Shown here: piece by piece, positions 8,245-16,799 of the stretch
How positions within the stretch are numbered: the stretch's first letter is position 1
How the letters are laid out: every line of letters starts with the position of its first letter
Origin: Candidatus Methanogranum gryphiswaldense
Lineage (GTDB): Archaea > Thermoplasmatota > Thermoplasmata > Methanomassiliicoccales > Methanomethylophilaceae
Direction: 5' to 3'
Assembly (NCBI GenBank): GCA_019262145.1
Contig: CP076745.1
Coordinates: 803,093 to 867,092 of the forward strand
DNA: 64,000 nucleotides
Program-made: the position numbers and the translations under genes
Notes under the pieces: model-generated
Database searches by the model: none
Seen by the model: only the letters and a program-made list of their open reading frames with translations
What the model was told of the DNA's origin: nothing

Positions 8245-9358
8245 CCAGCCTATTGTCTCTTATATAGAATTGCTTTATATAACGAAGGATCGCAGCCCCG
8301 ATAAACGCAATAAGGATCCCTGTAGCGATCTCAAACGTATATGTGGTAGGATTGACAACACCGATCTTCAAATAATTTAGCAGTATGTCCAGAGCCCCCA
8401 TGCATATAAGTCCCAGTGCTGCAAGATTTATGCATGATGTGAAATGACTGATCTTTATCGTATTATTTCTGAGATATGAATCCAACATATCTCCCGCGAT
8501 ATAGATCATCATGCCGAATATTATGAACCACATAACTGAGTATATGTACCATATGATGATTTGTGAAATACGATAGATATATATGGTTTCGAGTGCAAAG
8601 TATCCGTAAACAACGCCTGCGGCCATTATTATTATGGATACCATTGTGAAGGTAACAGAAACGCTCCCGGATTTGAATCTACTCATCCATTTTTTTTGCC
8701 ATTTGGAGATCCAATCAGGTATGTTGTATGCATAAAGCATAAAGAAAAATCCAATCAGGAAAACCACCAATGGGGTCGTAATTGAGAACAGTTCGGAATT
8801 ACCTGCATACACAGAGAATAAGCCTGGAATAAGATATACGAGGGATATCAGAACGATGACCCATCCTATAGGGGCTAAAAATCTTTTTTTCTTGGCAGGA
8901 TCGCTCAAAATCTTTGAAAAAATGTAAACTGTCCCCTCTATTCCGGGTGCTTGCTTTACATAGACCTTTCTGACCGAATCGATATGAATACGGGATGATA
9001 TTATTGGATAAACGTATTCATCCTCTGCCCCGTCACCAACAAGTATTATGCAGTCTGGTTTGACCTTATCGAGGACCTCTTCGAGTTCTTCGACGATAGC
9101 TGCATCTGATCTGTAACCAACTTTTTGATTTCCACAGATCAGTGCCACCTCTACATTGCTATTCCTATCATTGTGTAGATCCTTGTAGATGTTTATTGCC
9201 GCATAAAGGGCATTGATATCAGAATCTTCAGGGTCAGCTATTCCCAGGGCAGTTGCCGCTATTGAACAGTCTTGGACACCTATCACAGGTGACTCAATAC
9301 CTCCTTTGACTCCAAAATCATCATCCCTGTCCACAACAAGGATCAGCGTTTTTTTCAT
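8225..9358 (-). CDS. DUF373 family membrane protein
   Basis: A 377-residue protein with the DUF373 layout: a soluble N-terminal part starting KKTLILVVDRDDDFG, with conserved GVQDCSIAATALGIADPEDS near residues 26-45, followed by about seven membrane segments from residue 155. DUF373 is archaeal and has no known reaction. The TATA-like CTTAAATA at 9380-9389 is about 25 bases before the ATG, so the mRNA may be nearly leaderless. The 3' end overlaps mptE by 20 bases. Confidence 0.82.
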   Translation of the reverse strand: MKKTLILVVDRDDDFGVKGGIESPVIGVQDCSIAATALGIADPEDSDINALYAAINIYKDLHNDRNSNVEVALICGNQKVGYRSDAAIVEELEEVLDKVKPDCIILVGDGAEDEYVYPIISSRIHIDSVRKVYVKQAPGIEGTVYIFSKILSDPAKKKRFLAPIGWVIVLISLVYLIPGLFSVYAGNSELFSITTPLVVFLIGFFFMLYAYNIPDWISKWQKKWMSRFKSGSVSVTFTMVSIIIMAAGVVYGYFALETIYIYRISQIIIWYIYSVMWFIIFGMMIYIAGDMLDSYLRNNTIKISHFTSCINLAALGLICMGALDILLNYLKIGVVNPTTYTFEIATGILIAFIGAAILRYIKQFYIRDNRLDEDAVQ

Positions 9359-9655
9359 TGTTTTTACATCACTTCATTGGTATTTAAGTTTCATTCTGTT
9401 ATAACATTTGGAGTTGGACCTTATTGGCAGACTCCTTGGTTGGCATATCGATTTATTGTTTGGATATTTTGATTATTTGATTATTTCAGAGTAGAATTAT
9501 ATGATCGCCCCGACACATTTATTTCTAATCATCGTCGCCTATTATGGATTCGCCTCGTGAAACTATATGTTTGCTGTAGTTAAAATCAACTTTTTTTGTA
9601 TAGACATCATTCATGGTTAAACAAGATTTATTAACGTTATCTTGCATGAGATACC
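9359..9655. other. Intergenic region with divergent promoters
   Basis: This 297-base AT-rich gap holds the minus-strand TATA of the DUF373 gene and, for the plus strand, ATTTATTA at 9626-9633, correctly spaced for a leaderless start at 9656. I see no convincing gene or RNA between 9400 and 9620. Confidence 0.45.
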
Positions 9656-10297
9656 ATGGATGTAATTTGGCATGGGCATTCGTGTTTTGAACTACAAGGT
9701 AATGAAATTACTATTGTTCTGGATCCCCATGATGGAAAATCCATTGGAATAAAACCTCCCATGTGTTCAGCAGATATCGTGTTGATGTCGCATGCACATT
9801 CGGATCACAGTGCTTTTAAAATTGTAAAGGGAAACCATACTGACATTCTTGGTCAAGTGGGTGAATTTGAGGTCAAAGGCATTAAAATAAAAGGGTATCC
9901 TTCATTTCACGACGAGGAATCCGGTGCCAAACGCGGATTGAACACGATATACAAATTCAGAATGGATCATATGACATTCTGTCACTGTGGGGACATAGGC
10001 GACATACCTTCTCAGAATGTTATCGATGATCTTCAGGACGTCGATATATTATTTGTCCCAGTAGGAGAGGTTTTTACGATTAGCCTCGGTAAATTGGATA
10101 AATTCATAAAGATGATAAATCCAAAGATAATTGTTCCCATGCATTATAGGGTGGGGGGGCTTACTCAACCGATAGATACAATCGATGACTTTCTCGAATA
10201 TATAGACAAAGATTCTATAATATTCGTAGGTAACGAAGTCGATCTAACATCGGATGATGTAAGTGAGTTTATGGGATGCTGGGTGTTCGACCGTTAG
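9656..10297 (+). CDS. Metallo-beta-lactamase fold hydrolase (UPF0173-like)
   Basis: A 213-residue MBL-fold protein. Visible are WHGHSCFEL (residues 4-12) and the metal motif HAHSDH (about 48-53), plus later metal-ligand candidates CHCGDIGD and PMHYRVGG. The family hydrolyses diverse substrates and the true substrate is unknown. It is the only gene in this window that ends in TAG. If that codon were read as pyrrolysine, translation would continue 21 codons to a TAA at 10361. The gene ends one base before the convergent aIF6 stop. Confidence 0.87.
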   Translation: MDVIWHGHSCFELQGNEITIVLDPHDGKSIGIKPPMCSADIVLMSHAHSDHSAFKIVKGNHTDILGQVGEFEVKGIKIKGYPSFHDEESGAKRGLNTIYKFRMDHMTFCHCGDIGDIPSQNVIDDLQDVDILFVPVGEVFTISLGKLDKFIKMINPKIIVPMHYRVGGLTQPIDTIDDFLEYIDKDSIIFVGNEVDLTSDDVSEFMGCWVFDR

Positions 10298-10298
10298 G

Positions 10299-10967
10299 TC
10301 AGAACAGATTCAGTCCATCCTCGATTTTACCCATTTCTATTGGTGTGGTCAAATCTCCGATAAGTGCACCTTTGCTATTGGCAAGTATTCCGGCGCCCAG
10401 GTATCTTATACCGTGATTGACGGATGCTCTCCTCGCCTCTACTTTCAGTACATCTTGGATCAGAGCCATTTCCTCATCTGTTACATCTGGGTTACAAACA
10501 CATCCTTTGTTTGTTACACAACATACAGACCCTACTGTGTTGCAACCTGCTATAGAGGCCTTCACAACTTCTACACCAAGGGTTTCTCTGATTGTCCGTT
10601 CTGCATTGGTTCCGATATCGGGACTGATGATCGCACCGTGATCATTAGCAAGGATATTGTTTCCGGCTGCATTCATCTTATCTTCAATCGTATCCACTGG
10701 AATGTGTTCTCTGATAAAGGAAAGTTCTTTTTCCTCTGTCAGATTGGAGACGATCGCTCCATAAGAGTTCATGGCGACCAATGAACCGACCACATATGAG
10801 CCGGCCACGGTCGTCATGAATGGTTTGACCTCCAATATCTCCTCAAGATCCTTCATGAATTCAAGAGAAGCATCGCAAGCGACGAAGCCGAGGCTCTCGT
10901 TCACTACTGCGTACACCCCAATGTTGGGATTGCCGGCATATCTCGAGAGTCTCATCATTCGAATCAC
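10299..10967 (-). CDS. eif6: Translation initiation factor 6
   Basis: A 222-residue aIF6, the anti-association factor that binds the large ribosomal subunit near L14e and L24e. It shows the pentein-like repeated pattern of the family (GNPNIGVYAVVNESLG near the start, later GAIISPDIGTNAER and GCVCNPDVTDEEM). Length matches the family. It is the last gene of the S19e-PDCD5-L39e-L31e-aIF6 cluster and its ATG overlaps the L31e stop by four bases, a gene order well known in archaea. Confidence 0.96.
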   Translation of the reverse strand: MIRMMRLSRYAGNPNIGVYAVVNESLGFVACDASLEFMKDLEEILEVKPFMTTVAGSYVVGSLVAMNSYGAIVSNLTEEKELSFIREHIPVDTIEDKMNAAGNNILANDHGAIISPDIGTNAERTIRETLGVEVVKASIAGCNTVGSVCCVTNKGCVCNPDVTDEEMALIQDVLKVEARRASVNHGIRYLGAGILANSKGALIGDLTTPIEMGKIEDGLNLF

Positions 10968-11227
10968 TCTACTAGGGAAACTTCTACAAGTCCGTCGTCG
11001 AATTTGACGGCCTTGATAGTTACCTTGGAGGGAGGGTTACGAATTCCGTTCTCCCAGATTTTCTCATTCAAAGAAGCATCGATCCAGACATTGTCCTCGT
11101 CGACCTTCATGTGCCTCATGACGAATTCCCTAACCTCTTTCACCGCACGAGCCGATCTCTTTGTGCGGGGAGCCTGTTTTGTCTTCCTCAGGGGGACGAC
11201 CATGATTCTCTCTATCTCATCAGCCAT
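10964..11227 (-). CDS. rpl31e: 50S ribosomal protein L31e
   Basis: An 87-residue basic protein (RIMVVPLRKTKQAPRTKRSA, then RHMKVDEDNVWIDASLNEKI) that matches archaeal L31e, which lies by the exit tunnel of the large subunit. A GGAGGGAA ribosome-binding site 4-5 bases before the ATG overlaps the end of the L39e gene region. It overlaps eif6 by four bases. Confidence 0.96.
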   Translation of the reverse strand: MADEIERIMVVPLRKTKQAPRTKRSARAVKEVREFVMRHMKVDEDNVWIDASLNEKIWENGIRNPPSKVTIKAVKFDDGLVEVSLVE

Positions 11228-11239
11228 ATATTTCCCTCC

Positions 11240-11395
11240 TCACTCTTTCAGTTTACCCATGCGCCACGACCTTCTTTTTGGGTGGCGAAGGAATTGTCTG
11301 TTTGTTCTAAGCATGACCCACGCGGGAACACGGCGGTTCTGCTTTATTTTCTTGTTCAGCCTGCCTTTCATGGCTGCCGGTTTAGTGCTTGACAT
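11240..11395 (-). CDS. rpl39e: 50S ribosomal protein L39e
   Basis: A 51-residue, very basic protein starting [20 protein letters not shown] and ending with [15 protein letters not shown], the hallmark of L39e, which lines the exit tunnel. It is short and easily missed. It sits between PDCD5 (5-base gap) and L31e (12-base gap) in the conserved archaeal order. Confidence 0.96.
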   Translation of the reverse strand: MSSTKPAAMKGRLNKKIKQNRRVPAWVMLRTNRQFLRHPKRRSWRMGKLKE

Positions 11396-11399
11396 GTGT

Positions 11400-11729
11400 T
11401 TATCTCCTCTCAATAGTGATCTCTCTCTTACGAGGTATGATCTTCTGAAGAATTTCTCTTAACATGGCGTCTGTAATGACTCCCTGAAGCCTGCCGCTCT
11501 GTGCAATCTGTATGAGCTGCATCTCCACAGCGTTGGCTTGTTCGGGATTCGCAAGTTTGATGTTTGCGAGTCTGTCCCGTGCCTCTGGAGTTAGGATCTG
11601 CCTGAGAATGGCCTGCTTCTGCATCTCAAACTGTTTGGCTTTTTCTTCTTGTGCAGACTGATTATTTTGCTGCTGTTGGACTTCAGCCATTCTTTTTTGT
11701 CTAAGTGCTTCTAATTCAGGGTCTTCCAT
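11400..11729 (-). CDS. PDCD5/TFAR19 family DNA-binding protein
   Basis: A 109-residue helical protein homologous to eukaryotic PDCD5. It has a Gln-rich N-terminal helix ([20 protein letters not shown]), then [20 protein letters not shown] and a C-terminal basic tail. Archaeal members bind nucleic acid in vitro and are usually encoded between S19e and L39e, as here; the cellular role remains unclear. Confidence 0.92.
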   Translation of the reverse strand: MEDPELEALRQKRMAEVQQQQNNQSAQEEKAKQFEMQKQAILRQILTPEARDRLANIKLANPEQANAVEMQLIQIAQSGRLQGVITDAMLREILQKIIPRKREITIERR

Positions 11730-11741
11730 GTAAGTTCACCT

Positions 11742-12173
11742 TCAGTTCTTTTTCATCTCGTCAAAGACCTCTTTCGCAGTGTTGTCAAGGAGTGACTGTC
11801 CTGCTGGGCTGATTGCACGGCCCTGCTTGTCTTTGGATACAAGGTATCCAGCGGATTCAAGCTGCATCATGCACTTTCTGGCGATATTGCGGCTTCCTTT
11901 GACTGCCCTGTTAGGCATAGATCCTTTGTCTGCAAATCCTCCGTATTCAGCGGCTAATTTACTGGATCCCATTGGACCTTTTACATAAAGCTTCCTAAGA
12001 ATGGAGGCAGACCTTGTGTACCACCAATCATCCTGTGTAGGCGCTCTTTCCGTGTGCCTGCCTGTTTTTGCATACTCTGCCCAGTCAGGAGGCGCGATCT
12101 TATCGTTCTCCTTTAGTTTCTGAGCTGTCTTGAGTATAAGTTGCTCAGCAGGAACATCATAGACTGTTACCAT
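11742..12173 (-). CDS. rps19e: 30S ribosomal protein S19e
   Basis: A 143-residue S19e, identified from MVTVYDVPAEQLILKTAQKL, the APPDWAEYAKTGRHTE-like block near residues 35-50, and RSASILRKLYVKGPMGSSKL. I chose the ATG at 12173 rather than a Met seven codons upstream because AGAGGAATT, a good ribosome-binding site, lies just before it. The first gene of the ribosomal operon; the likely TATA (TTTTATATG, minus strand near 12255-12264) implies a leader of about 55 bases. Confidence 0.95.
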   Translation of the reverse strand: MVTVYDVPAEQLILKTAQKLKENDKIAPPDWAEYAKTGRHTERAPTQDDWWYTRSASILRKLYVKGPMGSSKLAAEYGGFADKGSMPNRAVKGSRNIARKCMMQLESAGYLVSKDKQGRAISPAGQSLLDNTAKEVFDEMKKN

Positions 12174-12474
12174 TGTAATTCCTCTTTGAATCACCCGAAT
12201 TCGACTGTATTATGGTCTTTTCGAGCAATAACGAACAAAGGTATGCCTGGTCACATATAAAAGCATTGCTGAATACAAATATCAAAAACTTCAAATTCCG
12301 CACATTCGGCTCACGCCCCTGTACGGCCTGCGGAAGAAAATCCCGCCACGGCAATGAATGGATAAACATCCGTTCACTGACATCCGTGAATGCAACAACT
12401 AGTTGATAGTATTTGAATTCATCGAAAAGGAAAACACGATATGTGTAAAATAGTAGAGAATATATTATCATTTT
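12174..12474. other. Divergent promoter region between S19e operon and zinc-ribbon gene
   Basis: About 300 bases. It contains the minus-strand TATA of the ribosomal operon near 12255-12264 and AT-rich plus-strand TATA candidates (ATATGTGTAAAATAG near 12438 and GAATATATTATC near 12458) for the gene at 12475. No gene or RNA is recognised here. Confidence 0.4.
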
Positions 12475-12999
12475 ATGGAAGGAAGTAAATTTTGTACCCA
12501 GTGCGGTGCAAGTATAAAGGAAGATGATACCTTTTGTCCAGAATGTGGTCATCAGGCCGGAGAGACCTCCGAATTTGCAGCAGAATATGAGGCAAAGAAG
12601 AAATCTGACATTGCGAACAATGCAAAAAATTACACACTTGCAATAGTGATACTCTGTGCAGCATGGGGAATCTTCGCATTGTATGATGGTTTGAGTATGG
12701 CCTTAAATGTCGATACTCTGATACAACAATTGAAAGACTCTGATGTCTGGGAAACTGTATTGCAGTACATGACAGAACAGCAATTCAGAGATCTTATCGC
12801 GACTTTGGGGTATGTGTTGGCTGCCAGTGGAGTATGTGCACTTATCGCTGGCTTATTGGTAGGTCTTAAGAAATTCTACATGGGAGCGGTCATTGCATGC
12901 TCAGTAGCATCGGTTCTGGGACTTGTCGTGATAGTTGGTGTATTTGGATTTGTTGTGGTATATCTGATAACAAAGACCAAAGGTGTGTTCACTAATTGA
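12475..12999 (+). CDS. Zinc-ribbon membrane protein
   Basis: A 174-residue protein with an N-terminal zinc ribbon (C7, C10, C21, C24 in KFCTQCGASIK and TFCPECGH), a charged linker and about three membrane segments from residue 50. No function is known. Similar small zinc-ribbon membrane proteins occur twice more in this window (489-1001 and 24404-24610). It is monocistronic and is followed by a hairpin terminator candidate. Confidence 0.78.
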   Translation: MEGSKFCTQCGASIKEDDTFCPECGHQAGETSEFAAEYEAKKKSDIANNAKNYTLAIVILCAAWGIFALYDGLSMALNVDTLIQQLKDSDVWETVLQYMTEQQFRDLIATLGYVLAASGVCALIAGLLVGLKKFYMGAVIACSVASVLGLVVIVGVFGFVVVYLITKTKGVFTN

Positions 13000-13036
13000 A
13001 AGATTGGACACTATTTTAAATTTAAAATAAATTTAT

Positions 13037-13052
13037 GGCCCCTTCGGGGGCC
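13037..13052. terminator. GC hairpin between convergent genes
   Basis: GGCCCC-TTCG-GGGGCC is a perfect 6-bp stem with a UUCG tetraloop in AT-rich flanks, between the convergent genes ending at 12999 and 13060. It can work in either direction. Confidence 0.6.
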
Positions 13053-13059
13053 AAATTAT

Positions 13060-13692
13060 TTACCAATTTTTAGCACGTATCTCGAAGAATGGTTGGGGAT
13101 GCTTACAAACAGGGCATATGGCTGGAGCCTCTGTGCCTACGTGAAGATATCCGCAATTCTTACATTTCCATACACACACATGGTCTTTCTTGAAAACTTT
13201 TCCATCTTGGACATTTTTTATGAGATCCAAATATCTTTCTTCATGTGTTTTTTCGACATTTGCGACTGCTTGGAATAGATTGGATAATTCTATGAATCCT
13301 TCTTCCTTCGCGGTTTCGGCGAAATGCTTATACATATCAGTATATTCATAATTCTCGCCAGCAGCAGCATCCTTCAGGTTTTGGACAGTCTCTGGTATAC
13401 AGCCGTTGTGTAATGCTTTGAACCATAGTTTTGCATGTTCTTTTTCGTTCTCAGCAGTTTCTAGAAAGATGTCTGCTATCTGTTCATATCCTTCTTTCCT
13501 CGCCTGCGACGAATAATACGTATATTTCGTTCTAGCTTGACACTCACCCGCAAATGCGGTCAATAAATTTGCTTCTGTTTTAGAGCCTTTTAGTTCCGTA
13601 TCAATCACCTTCAGGCCAGGTATGGTGTTTGATTTAATTAAGGTAGCGCTTAAGTCATTTTCGAGAAAACAATCCTTTTTTGACATTCCCAT
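13060..13692 (-). CDS. Rubrerythrin
   Basis: A peroxide-reducing diiron protein. The ferritin-like domain ([20 protein letters not shown], then [13 protein letters not shown] and a second EK-rich helix with [10 protein letters not shown]) is followed by a C-terminal rubredoxin domain with CxxC pairs (WKCKNCGY and CPVCKHPQP). From the ATG it is 210 residues and overlaps the upstream TPR gene by 38 bases. Rubrerythrins usually start near the ELKGSK segment, so a GTG at 13608 (181 residues) is a plausible true start. It probably detoxifies peroxide together with the nearby peroxiredoxin. Confidence 0.9.
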   Translation of the reverse strand: MGMSKKDCFLENDLSATLIKSNTIPGLKVIDTELKGSKTEANLLTAFAGECQARTKYTYYSSQARKEGYEQIADIFLETAENEKEHAKLWFKALHNGCIPETVQNLKDAAAGENYEYTDMYKHFAETAKEEGFIELSNLFQAVANVEKTHEERYLDLIKNVQDGKVFKKDHVCVWKCKNCGYLHVGTEAPAICPVCKHPQPFFEIRAKNW

Positions 13693-14275
13693 TCTTATCG
13701 AATTTTTTCTTCAACAAAAGATCATAATTTTTTCTAGCCGATATGTTACCAGGATCGATTCTGAGAACTTCTTCTAATTCGATTTTTGCTTTTTCAAAGT
13801 CCTTGAGGTCCATGAGAAGAAGTACTGCATAATTCTGATGATATTCGCATTTATTGGGGGATAAAGATATCGCTTTTTCGTAGAATTCTGCCGACATTTT
13901 AAAGTCTAAAAATTGATTCCTCAAGAATCTGGCATATGCGTTGTATATTTCCGAGCTCGGTTCTAATTCAATGACCTTCTCATATCTTTTTTTTGCTGCA
14001 TCGCGATATTTCTTATCTTTTGACAGTATGGAAAGAGATGCCTTGAGAGCCTCGAGATTATCTGGCTCCAGATCTAGAATTATATCCATTTCCATATCGC
14101 CGTATCCTTCATCGTTCAAATTAAAATATGCAATATTGGCCAACAGAAGTCTTGGTTTTGTGTTATGAGGGTCCGTCTTAAGGTAGGATTCGAGTGTCTC
14201 AGCGGCACCCTTAGGGTTACCACTTTCAACCTGTTTCTTCGCTTTTGACATTGCATCATATGCCGGGTCGCTCAT
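13655..14275 (-). CDS. TPR repeat protein
   Basis: A 206-residue soluble helical protein built of tetratricopeptide-like 34-residue units (for example [20 protein letters not shown] near 23-42, [20 protein letters not shown] near 112-131, and [20 protein letters not shown] near 160-179). It is likely a protein-interaction scaffold with no enzymatic motif. It lies upstream of rubrerythrin on the same strand with overlapping ends, so the two may share a transcript. Confidence 0.8.
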   Translation of the reverse strand: MSDPAYDAMSKAKKQVESGNPKGAAETLESYLKTDPHNTKPRLLLANIAYFNLNDEGYGDMEMDIILDLEPDNLEALKASLSILSKDKKYRDAAKKRYEKVIELEPSSEIYNAYARFLRNQFLDFKMSAEFYEKAISLSPNKCEYHQNYAVLLLMDLKDFEKAKIELEEVLRIDPGNISARKNYDLLLKKKFDKNGNVKKGLFSRK

Positions 14276-14360
14276 GTGGACCGTGAATATTGTGCAAGTT
14301 AATATTATTGACTAAAAATAGTGGAAAGAAGTTTGAAAAAAAATTGTTATGTTTAAAATA

Positions 14361-15035
14361 TCACTTTTTCTTCTTGTTGAAGCAAAGGAACCAATCGAGA
14401 CAATATTTATTGGAGTCTTTGTTCTCGACGCGTTCTTTTGCGGTACCGCAGGACCCAGCAGTTGGGATTATTGTGTCGTCTCCCGGCATCCATCCGCACG
14501 GAGTAGCACAGCTTTCTTTATCCGCGGTCTGAAGTGCAGCAAGCACTCTCTTCATTTCGTCGAAGTTCCTTCCACAAGAAAGTGGGTAGTACATGATCAG
14601 TCTTATGGTTCCTTTGGGGTCAATAAAGAAAACAGCTCTTACAGCCTGTGTATTGGATTGTCCCGGTTGGATCATACCATATTTCTTAGCCACATCCATG
14701 CGAATATCTTCGATCAGAGGGAATTTCACTTCGATATTTTTCATTCCATTCCATTCGAGTTCCTGTATCTTTCTAAGCCAAGCAATGTGTGCGTACAGTG
14801 AGTCAACGGAAAGACCTACAAGTTCGCAATTCATTTCTCTTAGTTCTTCAGCTCTGTGTGCGAACGTCATGAACTCCGTAGTACATACCGGAGTGAAATC
14901 TGCAGGGTGGGAAAAAAGAATGACCCATTTTCCTTTGTAGTCGTGTGGGAAGTTGATCTCGCCTTGCGTGGTCACAGCCTTGAATTCAGGTGCTTTGTCC
15001 CCTATTAGGGGCATAATGTTACAATCTTCACTCAT
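14361..15035 (-). CDS. Peroxiredoxin (AhpC/TSA, archaeal Prx6-like)
   Basis: A 224-residue thiol peroxidase that reduces peroxides. The peroxidatic cysteine is in HPADFTPVCTTEF (about residues 43-55). The C-terminal region holds further cysteines (SCATPCGWMPGDD), as in archaeal Prx enzymes of the Aeropyrum type. A strong AAGGAGGTAA ribosome-binding site precedes the ATG. It is encoded just downstream of an ArsR-type regulator, and a long inverted repeat overlies its TATA region, which suggests regulated expression. Confidence 0.92.
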   Translation of the reverse strand: MSEDCNIMPLIGDKAPEFKAVTTQGEINFPHDYKGKWVILFSHPADFTPVCTTEFMTFAHRAEELREMNCELVGLSVDSLYAHIAWLRKIQELEWNGMKNIEVKFPLIEDIRMDVAKKYGMIQPGQSNTQAVRAVFFIDPKGTIRLIMYYPLSCGRNFDEMKRVLAALQTADKESCATPCGWMPGDDTIIPTAGSCGTAKERVENKDSNKYCLDWFLCFNKKKK

Positions 15036-15076
15036 ATGTTTACCTCCTTATTCCGTCAAAGGATATGTTGATATGG

Positions 15077-15111
15077 TTTTGCTGAATATTTAAGTATTGG
15101 CTTAAGCAAAA
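15077..15111. promoter_or_regulatory. Inverted-repeat operator candidate over peroxiredoxin promoter
   Basis: Arms TTTTGCTGAA (15077-15086) and TTAAGCAAAA (15102-15111) are complementary with one mismatch, 15 bases apart. An inner TTAAG/CTTAA pair is also present. The TATA-like ACTTAAATAT of the minus-strand peroxiredoxin promoter lies between the arms, so a bound dimer would block it. The ArsR-type protein encoded next door is the obvious candidate. Confidence 0.5.
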
Positions 15112-15121
15112 TTGATCGATT

Positions 15122-15526
15122 TTAGTTGCGTGTAGATTCGGTTTTGTGACATCTTTTGCAGTCATTACAACAGTCGCAGCCTTTACAACGTTTTTCAGAA
15201 TGGCATATACAACGTTTTTTCAATGAGCAGTTTTCCATTGTGGGGTCACATGGTATCCTCACAATTTCTGTCAAATTATTCAAATATGAGGAGATCTCGT
15301 GTAATTTGTCACAGTTTACTTCATATTGAATGAAATATCCACACTTTTTGCCCGTAACCAGTCCACAGTCGCGCAAAACTTTCAAATGCTGAGATATTGC
15401 AGCCTCGGAAATATCCAATCTTTTTGCTATTGCCCAAGCACAAAAACTATACCTAAGCAATAATTCGACGATCGACCTGCGTGTCTCATCAGACAATGCT
15501 TTCAAACAGAGATCAAGATCGTTCAA
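15122..15526 (-). CDS. ArsR-family regulator with cysteine-rich C-terminal tail
   Basis: A 134-residue winged helix-turn-helix protein. Residues 5-75 carry the ArsR pattern (LKALSDETRRSIVELLLRYS, then RLDISEAAISQHLKVLRDCG). The last 40 residues are unusual: about 12 cysteines, mostly in CxxC or CC pairs with lysines and histidines (CDPTMENCSLKKRC, KGCDCCNDCKRC). This suggests metal or redox sensing by the tail; the ligand is unknown. It lies upstream of the peroxiredoxin gene on the same strand. Confidence 0.85.
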   Translation of the reverse strand: MNDLDLCLKALSDETRRSIVELLLRYSFCAWAIAKRLDISEAAISQHLKVLRDCGLVTGKKCGYFIQYEVNCDKLHEISSYLNNLTEIVRIPCDPTMENCSLKKRCICHSEKRCKGCDCCNDCKRCHKTESTRN

Positions 15527-15575
15527 GTTATCACGATGAATTTGCTAATATACTGTTCGGATAAAAAATAATGCT

Positions 15576-16649
15576 TCAATTTTTGTTGCGATACTTACGC
15601 TCATAATAACTAGTGACAATACCATTTTTGAATCCGGTGTAGAAATGATTCACATAAATATATGATGTGAAAGCTGAGATAAGTCCCATGAACAGTACAT
15701 ATCCTATGTATGTCACGAGTATCCGTGAAAAATCCATTCCCAAATAAGCTGAGAGCATAAGGATCATCATGATGAATGTGATCGCAAAAAATCCCTGATA
15801 TAATCTGCTTTTCATTCCTTTCCACAAGTAGTAAGGTCTCGCTTGGGATTTTACATACGCGCCAACTGATTTCATTATGCTCCATGGTATGACCAATGTA
15901 GAAAGGAACAATGAAAGCATCACCGCGATGACCAGCATCTCATCGAGAGGCATCTCTGTCAGGAAGAATGGATTGAGGAAGATATATGAGCATATTACAA
16001 TTCCTAGTAGGAATAGGCTCATGAACACATTAAAGAATAGTTCTTTATTGAATTTGTCATCATCCATCTGTGGATCAAGATCCACTTCTTCTACATCAAT
16101 GATGTCAGGTATGCGAAACATCCCATATGTGAATCTTTTCTTTTTCGAATCGTCTTTCTTTGATGTCTCGATATATCTGAATATACGATACAGGTAACTT
16201 CTAAAATATCCGACCATCACAGATATCACGCCAATGCTGACAAGATATATCGCGATAAAGATTGAATATACCGCAACTGTAATACTTATGAACGAAACAT
16301 TACCTCCGAATATATCGAAGAATTTGATCAGAAATACGCTGGGATAGAAACCCTCTCCAGCAATGAAAAGTACAAGTCCGATCAACATTGGTCCGATTAT
16401 GAATATCAGGATATTGACCTTATAATTCGTCACTCCCCTATCCATCATGAAACAACAGCAAAAGCCTAACATGCAGAATCCAAAGACAAATCCTAAACAA
16501 ATAGCATAAACCAATTGTGTGATCGTAGAGGAATTTGTTAAAATTATCACTAGTATGACTAAGAATACGCTTATTATCAGGAAAAGAGGGAAACGTCTGA
16601 TTATAAAATAATCTAGTTTATCCTGTTTGGACATCTTTTCACGAGGCAT
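15576..16649 (-). CDS. Polytopic membrane protein of unknown function
   Basis: A 357-residue protein with about nine hydrophobic segments and a charged cytoplasmic loop near residues 150-185 (SKKDDSKKKRFTYGMFRIPD). No family motif is recognised. The ATG at 16649 (MPREKMSKQDKLDYFIIRRF) is preferred. A longer reading to 16841 would run through the hmgA promoter and start on the opposite strand and adds residues without membrane character. It is divergent from hmgA. Confidence 0.7.
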   Translation of the reverse strand: MPREKMSKQDKLDYFIIRRFPLFLIISVFLVILVIILTNSSTITQLVYAICLGFVFGFCMLGFCCCFMMDRGVTNYKVNILIFIIGPMLIGLVLFIAGEGFYPSVFLIKFFDIFGGNVSFISITVAVYSIFIAIYLVSIGVISVMVGYFRSYLYRIFRYIETSKKDDSKKKRFTYGMFRIPDIIDVEEVDLDPQMDDDKFNKELFFNVFMSLFLLGIVICSYIFLNPFFLTEMPLDEMLVIAVMLSLFLSTLVIPWSIMKSVGAYVKSQARPYYLWKGMKSRLYQGFFAITFIMMILMLSAYLGMDFSRILVTYIGYVLFMGLISAFTSYIYVNHFYTGFKNGIVTSYYERKYRNKN

Positions 16650-16767
16650 ATTTGTTTTGGACCTTATGTTGAACGGAATGTTCGATGCGTAACGGAGTTT
16701 TATGCGGTTCTTATCCACGGGGTGCCATAGGATTACCTTTTTATTAGTTTGTCCCCAAAAGGCTCGA

Positions 16768-16778
16768 TAATTATAATA
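16768..16778 (+). promoter_or_regulatory. TATA box of hmgA
   Basis: TAATTATAATA lies about 25-30 bases before the ATG at 16800. This spacing implies a leaderless hmgA mRNA and helps to fix the start codon. Confidence 0.55.
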
Positions 16779-16799
16779 TCGTTGAATCAATGTCCATGT

